Assembly (NCBI GenBank): GCA_035295745.1
Contig: DATGIL010000093.1
Coordinates: forward strand, 1-64,000
Direction: 5' to 3'
DNA: 64,000 nt
Source of the DNA: JAIQFL01 sp035295745
GTDB lineage: Bacteria > Acidobacteriota > Terriglobia > Bryobacterales > Bryobacteraceae
Every line of letters begins with the position of its first letter. Positions within the stretch are counted from its first letter, which is position 1. The notes under the pieces were generated by a model. It saw only the letters and a program-made list of their open reading frames with translations, searched no databases and was not told where the DNA came from. Shown piece by piece: positions 58,502 to 64,000 of the stretch. The position numbers and the translations under genes were made by a program.

Positions 58502-61138
58502 TCATCCCCGCGTTACGACAAAGTACGGCTGGTTGGCAAAGACCTCGTTGAATCCCGGGTGTAGCGCCGCCGCGCCGTCCTGCGCGAGATGGAAGTAATA
58601 TTGAAGCGCGAACGGCGACTGCGTGTAAGCCGCTGGTATTGCCGCGCGATAAGTCTGCCCCTCCTTGTGCATCGCAGCGAATTGCCAGCGCTCCGCCTGA
58701 TTCACATGCCGGTACCGGAGAGTCACCGCCGGCGAAGCGGCGCCGCTTACCTTCATCGTTACGGTAACGGCCTCACCTGGTTGGAAGACGCGCGGCGCGG
58801 TGTGCGTGCAAGAGAACTTCGGACGCGCGGGGCGTCCCGAAACGCGCGCCATCGCGTCTTTGAGGCGGCTCTGCATTTCCGGTTTGGGATCGAACTTAGC
58901 GCTCTCGACTGCAGCGAGGTCGCGGTCGATTCCCGGTAGCCGGTCCAACCAGTGGCCGCGGCGGCCGGGTGTGTCGCCGTAAGTCAGGTCCGCGACATAG
59001 ACGCGTGCCGCGCGTTCCGCCATGGCCGCCCAGGTCGCGCGAGCGTCGCGGTATGCGGCCACCGCACGTTCGTGCGCAACGGGGTCGCCTGTACGGCGGT
59101 AAAGATCGAACAATACGCCGGCGCGCAATTTGGCCGCATAGAAGCGCCCTAACTCCACCTGAATCAGAACGTCTTCCTCCCATCTGCGGAACGCCGGATC
59201 GGCGCGCGACGGCACGGCTACCGCGGCCGCTTCAAGAGCACGCGCGGAGTTTGCACACGAATCTTCGAAGAACTGCGCTACCTCGACGGGCGAATACTTT
59301 CCGCTCGCATTTCCGGCCAGCAGTTCGGCTGCGTGCTCCTCAACCGAGGAGAACATCTCGGGATCGAGAGGGCTCACGGTGCCGAACCGCTTGGGCGAGG
59401 GAGTATCGTTGTAAGGCACCCGTCCGCCATCCGCCATCGGCATGTTGGGTGAAACCTCCACCCAGTACTCCAGATTCGATGCGGACGGCTGATGCGCCGT
59501 TGTCAGCAGAGGCAGCACGCGGCTCGCATTGGAGAGCGCGGTCTCGGCGTGCGGGGCTGCGGGGCCGAAGGTGGAGCGCAAATAGCGCCGCCACTGATCG
59601 GGCTCGGCCTTGGGATTGTAGAGCAAGCGTCCCCAAACGCGATAGGTGTATTCGTATTTGCGCCAGTCGCCGCCTGCTGGATTCAACGAAGCGTCCGCGT
59701 AACCGCAACGTCCTCCGGGGCGGCCGGTGCCCTGGCGGCCCTTGAAGAAGAGAGGCTCGCAGAGTTCCACGCCGTCCGCGCCGAGAAAGTGCGACGCCTC
59801 GCCGAATGCGGCGGCGGACGCGGGATCGCCCCAGAGCAGCATGCGCTGAGTCCCGGCCCACATGCGGTAGAGCAAGCCGTAACGGCGCCCCTGCTGATAA
59901 AGATCGCCGTAACCATAACGCAGAAAGCGGCGGGACCCGTTCGAAAGGCTGAAAACGGGATCGATCCTGTCGCTCTCACGCGGCATTTCGAGCTCGCGGA
60001 TCGCCGCCTGGTGGTAACCCAATCCCTGATGTTCCGCCCAATATTTCGGCGAGATCTTGACCGGCATGCCGGTTTCCATGGCGACATCGATCATCTTCTG
60101 ATCGATCCCCTTGGCGTGCATGTCGATCTCGATAGGACGACCCGCGCCGCTGATCCCTTTAAACAGCGTCCGCCAGAAATCGTAGCTGCCTTCGGGAACG
60201 CCGCTCTCGCCGTGTACCCGTAGGGTGAGGCCGCGTATGCCGGGACAGGTCTTCAAGAGCAGCGCGAGAGCATCGCGACAATACGGCGCATGCGTTTCAG
60301 GCGTCAGTCCTTCGATGTGGTGCTGCGCACCCGGGCTGTCGGTCCACTGGTAAGCATGGGTCCAGAGAGCAAGCTGGAAATCCAGGCCGCGCGCCGCCGT
60401 CTGCTCAACAATGAAGCGGAGAGCCTCCAGGTTACGCTCCCGTTCGGCGTCGTCCAGAGGCACGGCGCGGACCTTGTACCCGGGAACATCGACTAGATAT
60501 GGGTACGGGAAGTGCAGATAATCGCCGGTGACGCCTCGCGGAAAGTCGTAGCCCCAGCCAAGGGCGAGGCTGAAGCGATTAAAGCGGTTCGTGACCAGGT
60601 GCGAAAGGTAATCGCGCCAATAGTCGCGGTCGTAGAACCAGCTCTTATCTTCGATATCGCTGACAAAAGCGCGGTTGATGCTTCGGACGCGGTTCGCGGG
60701 CTGTTCCTCGAGAGGTGCGGCGAGCGTGAGTGCGGCCACGGGATTGGTCCCGTGACGTACGCGGTCGGCAAGCTCGGTGAGGGCGTACACCAGGCCGCGG
60801 TTATCGGAGGCGGAGGCGCGTACCGCCGGCTTGCCGCCGATCTTTTCAGGTGCGAAGCGGAAGCTTTCCGCGGGTGAACCAGTTGTGACCGAGACGATTA
60901 CAGCCGCCTGAAAATCTCCGGCTTCGCCAGGCGAAGACCCGATGCCGCATGAGTCGCCCTTCTCTTCCACCGCGCGCCGCAGTTCGCCGGCCGCCCAGCG
61001 GACGGGCTCTGCAGTCGTGATCCCGTTTGGGACGCCGGTAATGATGGCAATCCGGCCGGAGGCGGCCGCCAGACGGCCTGAGAGACAGCCGGCCGCCGCG
61101 GCATGTTTCAGAAAATTGCGTCTCGGGATTCTTTCCAT
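58502..61138 (-). CDS. Tat-exported alpha-glucuronidase-like glycosidase
   Basis: 878-residue protein exported by the Tat pathway (ERIPRRNFLKHAAAAGCLSG). An N-terminal GH67/GH20-type non-catalytic domain (residues 28-145) precedes a TIM-barrel-like region beginning VRSINRAFVSDIEDKSWFYD. That region continues with WRDYLSHLVTNRFNRFSLAL, GLTLRVHGESGVPEGSYDFW and IEIDMHAKGIDQKMIDVAME. A long helical part and a beta-sandwich C-terminus (RVFQPGEAVTVTMKVSGAAS) follow. The exact family is not certain; GH67- or GH115-like uronidases are the closest fit. It is 18 bases downstream of a second large glycosidase and so shares its transcript. Confidence 0.72.
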   Translation of the reverse strand: MERIPRRNFLKHAAAAGCLSGRLAAASGRIAIITGVPNGITTAEPVRWAAGELRRAVEEKGDSCGIGSSPGEAGDFQAAVIVSVTTGSPAESFRFAPEKIGGKPAVRASASDNRGLVYALTELADRVRHGTNPVAALTLAAPLEEQPANRVRSINRAFVSDIEDKSWFYDRDYWRDYLSHLVTNRFNRFSLALGWGYDFPRGVTGDYLHFPYPYLVDVPGYKVRAVPLDDAERERNLEALRFIVEQTAARGLDFQLALWTHAYQWTDSPGAQHHIEGLTPETHAPYCRDALALLLKTCPGIRGLTLRVHGESGVPEGSYDFWRTLFKGISGAGRPIEIDMHAKGIDQKMIDVAMETGMPVKISPKYWAEHQGLGYHQAAIRELEMPRESDRIDPVFSLSNGSRRFLRYGYGDLYQQGRRYGLLYRMWAGTQRMLLWGDPASAAAFGEASHFLGADGVELCEPLFFKGRQGTGRPGGRCGYADASLNPAGGDWRKYEYTYRVWGRLLYNPKAEPDQWRRYLRSTFGPAAPHAETALSNASRVLPLLTTAHQPSASNLEYWVEVSPNMPMADGGRVPYNDTPSPKRFGTVSPLDPEMFSSVEEHAAELLAGNASGKYSPVEVAQFFEDSCANSARALEAAAVAVPSRADPAFRRWEEDVLIQVELGRFYAAKLRAGVLFDLYRRTGDPVAHERAVAAYRDARATWAAMAERAARVYVADLTYGDTPGRRGHWLDRLPGIDRDLAAVESAKFDPKPEMQSRLKDAMARVSGRPARPKFSCTHTAPRVFQPGEAVTVTMKVSGAASPAVTLRYRHVNQAERWQFAAMHKEGQTYRAAIPAAYTQSPFALQYYFHLAQDGAAALHPGFNEVFANQPYFVVTRG

Positions 61139-61156
61139 ATATCATCCAGCCTCCGA

Positions 61157-63427
61157 TCACTTGCGGAAATTCGTATCGCCGACCACGGGACCCTCGCCGT
61201 TATCCGTGACGGTTCCGGGATGCCACTGGCGGGCAACATCGATATCAGCGACGGCAGAGGCAGTCAGCGCGTTGAGATCGACAAGCCGGTTCAGCCGGCC
61301 GAGGTACTGCGGTTTGTACTGACCGGTTGCGATGCCGGCATACGCCTTCCAATGCGCCAGCGCGGTCTCCAGATGGCGCACAGCGGAGTCGCGGCGCTCC
61401 GTTTTGGCGTCGCTGTCGAAGAGGGCGAGGTCGGCGGCAGCGAGTATCTTCTCGGCATAGTATTCGGCCAGATTGGCCATCGCATCTGCGTCGCCCAGGG
61501 TGAGGCGCAGTTCCTTGCTGCTTCCCGCTGCCGGCCTTACTTCTTCCACCAGCCGGTGCGCCGAGGCGGCGTTCTTTTGCAGTTCCGCGGCCACTGCAAG
61601 CGGGGTGATACCGTTCATCTTTTCACCTTTGAGCAACCGGGTTCGCCACTGGCGCACGTTCAGAATGCCGCTTCCGGGCATCGTCTGGCCCTGGATGAAA
61701 TCGGCGACGGTGAAGAAACCGGTGCCGTGTCCGCTTTGGATGTTGGCTTCGGGGAACCATTTGAAATCCAGGTCGCGCCAGAAAAAGCGGGTGATCTGCG
61801 GCATGGTTTTCGAGGCGGCGGCTATCGCCTCATATATTTTGCCGGCAGGCCCGCCAGGAAAGCGGGCCGCCAGCATCCTCTCGAAAAGCGTGTTCGGCAA
61901 ATCGGGCTCATAGCTCAGGCGCCCCCACAGGGCAAAACTGTACCATTGCTTCTGCATCACGAGCTGGCGCGGATTTTCGGGCTCCTTGTCGATGAATTCG
62001 CGGCCCCAAGTGTAGCCATCGGGTCCCATATTGAAACCTGCCGCGCGATCCGGTCCGGGCATGTTCTTGATGTAAGCTCGCGCAAAGTCGGGGTCGCCCC
62101 AGCGGAAGCTGTAAATATCGTCGTTTCTGACCTCGAGCCAGGTGCGGAGACTCTTCGGCATTTCCGCCAGCACGGGCGCGATGAACGGCGGATTCGGCTC
62201 GGAATACATATGCGCCACAGAGTACTTGAAGCTGAAGTCGAAGGGGCCGGGGTACTGTTTGAAAGCGTCGATCGATTCCGATTGCGACGTCTGGTGATAC
62301 CTGTGAATCAGGCGGAACGGGCGGTTCGGTTCGTCCTTGAGCGCGTCGCGGGCACCTTCGCCATAGGTCTTCCATAGCCACGCTTCGTGATCGAACGGTC
62401 CCCGCGCGCTGTTCATGTTCTCGCCCGCGGTGATGCCGATCCCTGCCAACAGCGGGTAGGTCTTGACGGTTTCACGGACACACGCGCGGAAGTAAGCGAT
62501 GGTCTCGGGATTGTTGCCGTCTTCGGTGATGCCGTGTTTGCCTTCCGTGCCCCACACGAAGATATTCCAGGTGTACCAATACATGTCGACGCCGCGATCC
62601 TTGGCGTACTGCATCACGTTTCGCCAGAAGCGGATTTTGTCGTCGATCGTCAGGCGTTTGACAATGGCAACCTGGCCGAGTTTGAACGGCTGAGACATGA
62701 CCTTGGCGTTCATGTTGAACGTCAGGTCGAAGGGTTCGCGATTGCCCCACACGTCGTTGAGCGCGACGTCGGAATATTCGGGTACCTTGACGATGGACGG
62801 AAAAGGATGCAGGTTCCAGAGAGAGAGCGCGTTGAAGCGCTGCCGCGCCATCTCGTCAAATAATTCGCGCCAGAAATCCATGCTCCACATTTCGGCAATA
62901 TTCGATTGCGCCGAATCGCTGCTATCGGAATAGGTGGGGGTTCGGCGGTCGAGCGGAATGTTGAATTTGATGCCGCGCTGCGCGATGTGTGGAGCGTGGT
63001 CGGAATCGCCGGTCTTGCCGATCGTGCCGGTGCGGATGGCTTCGGCGACATCGAGGCCGCCGTACATTGCGCCATTGGCGTCGGCGCCCAGCACGGCGAT
63101 GGAGACCCGGCCACGCTGTTCCGCGCGGCGGATGGCGTACGACTGCGGGGCTGTGCTATGCAGCGGGTCGACGTGCAGCATTTGGGCAAGCGCCTTCGAT
63201 TCGGCGGCGTCGCCGGCGATGGCGAAACGCAGGGATCCGGCGAACGAGTTGAGGTCGCGGAGGCCGTGGTCCGCCGTCGCGCGTTTCGGCCCAAGGGCGC
63301 GAGCAATTTCGGCGGAGGCGAAGGAGACCTGCGGCGCCTGGCTGTCGTGGAAGACGGGTTGTGCGCGCAGGGTGGGGCCGATGACCAAAGCAGGCAGGAG
63401 AAGAAACGCAGACGTTCGCAAGGTCAT
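61157..63427 (-). CDS. exported alpha-glucuronidase-like glycosidase
   Basis: 756-residue exported protein; the ATG at 63427 starts the signal TLRTSAFLLLPALVIGPTLR. A GH67-type N-terminal domain (VSFASAEIARALGPKRATAD, AVLGADANGAMYGGLDVAEA) is followed by a barrel that starts AQRGIKFNIPLDRRTPTYSD. It continues with FWRELFDEMARQRFNALSLW, YWYTWNIFVWGTEGKHGITE, GIGITAGENMNSARGPFDH and DDIYSFRWGDPDFARAYIKN. Glu-bearing segments such as ITAGENM may be catalytic. The helical C-terminus (ASAHRLVEEVRPAAGSSKEL) resembles its downstream neighbour, so the two may be distant paralogues. Confidence 0.72.
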   Translation of the reverse strand: MTLRTSAFLLLPALVIGPTLRAQPVFHDSQAPQVSFASAEIARALGPKRATADHGLRDLNSFAGSLRFAIAGDAAESKALAQMLHVDPLHSTAPQSYAIRRAEQRGRVSIAVLGADANGAMYGGLDVAEAIRTGTIGKTGDSDHAPHIAQRGIKFNIPLDRRTPTYSDSSDSAQSNIAEMWSMDFWRELFDEMARQRFNALSLWNLHPFPSIVKVPEYSDVALNDVWGNREPFDLTFNMNAKVMSQPFKLGQVAIVKRLTIDDKIRFWRNVMQYAKDRGVDMYWYTWNIFVWGTEGKHGITEDGNNPETIAYFRACVRETVKTYPLLAGIGITAGENMNSARGPFDHEAWLWKTYGEGARDALKDEPNRPFRLIHRYHQTSQSESIDAFKQYPGPFDFSFKYSVAHMYSEPNPPFIAPVLAEMPKSLRTWLEVRNDDIYSFRWGDPDFARAYIKNMPGPDRAAGFNMGPDGYTWGREFIDKEPENPRQLVMQKQWYSFALWGRLSYEPDLPNTLFERMLAARFPGGPAGKIYEAIAAASKTMPQITRFFWRDLDFKWFPEANIQSGHGTGFFTVADFIQGQTMPGSGILNVRQWRTRLLKGEKMNGITPLAVAAELQKNAASAHRLVEEVRPAAGSSKELRLTLGDADAMANLAEYYAEKILAAADLALFDSDAKTERRDSAVRHLETALAHWKAYAGIATGQYKPQYLGRLNRLVDLNALTASAVADIDVARQWHPGTVTDNGEGPVVGDTNFRK

Positions 63428-63536
63428 GCTGGAATCAACTATAGAACTTTTGAGTCTCGAATATCGGGGTTCGCGTTGCACTCGGCGCCGATTCCCGATA
63501 CACGATAGTTGAGTTCGTTTGAGGAGGGTTGATCCG

Positions 63537-64000
63537 ATGCGCGCGCTCTTCCTTTTGTATCCCACGGCTTCCGGAATCATGCCGTTGATGGCTGCCTCCG
63601 CCGCGAGGCCGCCGATCTCCAATATCGCGAATTTCGTCGTGAAGACGGATAACCTCGACGAGGCTCGCAAGTTCTACACGGGCGTTCTGGGTTACGAGGA
63701 GGTATTCCGCCACAAACGGGCGATCTCCGGTCCGGCTGAGCTGTCTGTTTTTAAGGTGAATGAGCATCAATACATCGAAGTCTCTCCCACGCTTCAAAAT
63801 CCATCGGACGACAAGCTGCTTCAGATCGGGTACCCGACCGCGGACGCACGCAAACTCCGCGATTATCTCGTGTCTCATGGCGTGGCTGTGCCTGCGCGAG
63901 TTACGGAGGACTCAGACGGCAACTACAGCTTTATCGCCAAAGACCCTGAGGGCCACACCATCGAGTTTGTTCAGTACCTCGAGGGTTCGCTTCAGTCGAG
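63537..64000 (+). CDS. VOC-family (glyoxalase-like) protein, truncated by the window end
   Basis: Open frame running off the right edge with 154 complete codons and no stop. The ATG at 63537 follows GGAGGG with a ten-base gap. A short hydrophobic leader (ALFLLYPTASGIMPLMAASA) suggests export. A vicinal-oxygen-chelate module then follows: ISNIANFVVKTDNLDEARKF, YTGVLGYEEVF, and GNYSFIAKDPEGHTIEFVQY with the typical metal-ligand Glu in IEFV. Probably a second module follows outside the window. A role in the neighbouring sugar locus is possible only by position. Confidence 0.8.
   Translation, partial: MRALFLLYPTASGIMPLMAASAARPPISNIANFVVKTDNLDEARKFYTGVLGYEEVFRHKRAISGPAELSVFKVNEHQYIEVSPTLQNPSDDKLLQIGYPTADARKLRDYLVSHGVAVPARVTEDSDGNYSFIAKDPEGHTIEFVQYLEGSLQS

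Noticed and set aside
61103..62377. 424-residue plus-strand open frame
   Set aside because: It lies opposite the glucuronidase-like genes and contains no recognisable family; it is a composition shadow.
1..64000. tRNA, rRNA, CRISPR array, integrase or transposase
   Set aside because: I looked for T-loop motifs, regularly spaced repeats and transposase motifs by eye and found none. A tRNAscan, CRISPR finder and ISfinder run would settle this.

Overview
The window is a GC-rich bacterial chromosome segment, most likely from the Acidobacteriota and close to Candidatus Solibacter / Bryobacterales. That placement is inferred from gene content: an Oar-like TonB-dependent receptor with an N-terminal carboxypeptidase-regulatory domain, an 'acidobacterial duplicated orphan permease' (ADOP), a secreted DUF5818 protein, a BlaI/M56 pair, a sigma factor overlapping a Ser/Thr kinase, and many exported glycoside hydrolases. 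I saw no rRNA, tRNA, CRISPR array, transposase or prophage gene, and no replication origin. The segment is coding-dense, and most intergenic gaps are under 300 bases.

Layout. 0.3-7.2 kb: MscS channel, SIS-domain sugar-phosphate protein, Crp/Fnr regulator, DUF5818 protein, a beta-propeller/phosphoesterase fusion and an unknown protein. 7.2-8.1 kb: an AT-richer gap with two palindromes. 8.1-13.3 kb: an unknown anchored protein, an unknown protein coupled to malQ, malQ itself, and a solitary nuoB. 13.3-17.2 kb: a compact minus-strand operon thpR-plsY-gpsA-ECF sigma-anti-sigma-DUF3106. 17.2-22.4 kb: a 3-methyladenine DNA glycosylase, a frameshifted SRPBCC gene, and a SWIM/SNF2 pair. 22.4-24.4 kb: sigma factor, overlapping kinase and a small membrane protein, then a palindromic repeat. 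24.5-25.9 kb: a response-regulator/Phd-antitoxin fusion overlapping a zeta-type toxin. 25.9-28.0 kb: MerR regulator with a divergent target, a TonB-like lipoprotein and a YciI protein. 28.1-31.4 kb: the TonB-dependent receptor. 31.5-35.3 kb: a second copy of the palindromic repeat and two back-to-back DUF4139 (MuiA-like) proteins. 35.4-45.2 kb: secreted carboxypeptidase-regulatory protein, M56/BlaI pair, exported unknown protein, prolyl oligopeptidase, ADOP permease. 45.4-52.7 kb: Tat-exported arginase-like protein, unknown protein, MarR/MFS efflux pair, degenerate receiver, NlpC/P60-like protein, glycosyltransferase 2, alpha/alpha-toroid protein. 52.9-63.4 kb: exported carbohydrate-degradation genes (two GH3 enzymes, an esterase, two alpha-glucuronidase-like proteins). 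A VOC-family gene runs off the right edge.

How the parts work together. The right-hand 11 kb reads as an exported hemicellulose-type degradation locus. The GH3 enzymes would hydrolyse beta-linked oligosaccharides, the esterase would remove ester groups and the two large GH67-like proteins may act on uronic-acid side chains; the substrate is inferred only. The 16-17 kb operon joins phospholipid precursor synthesis (gpsA, plsY) to an ECF sigma/anti-sigma pair. Several regulators carry visible DNA sites: MerR (19-bp-spacer promoter with dyad), BlaI (inverted repeat over a -10 box), MarR (direct repeats) and the toxin-antitoxin operon (perfect 11-bp inverted repeat).

The most unusual element is the 24.5-25.9 kb operon, where a receiver domain is fused to a Phd-type antitoxin and the gene overlaps a zeta-like kinase toxin. 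This could link phosphorelay or ligand input to toxin neutralisation, although the receiver lacks the usual switch Thr/Ser.
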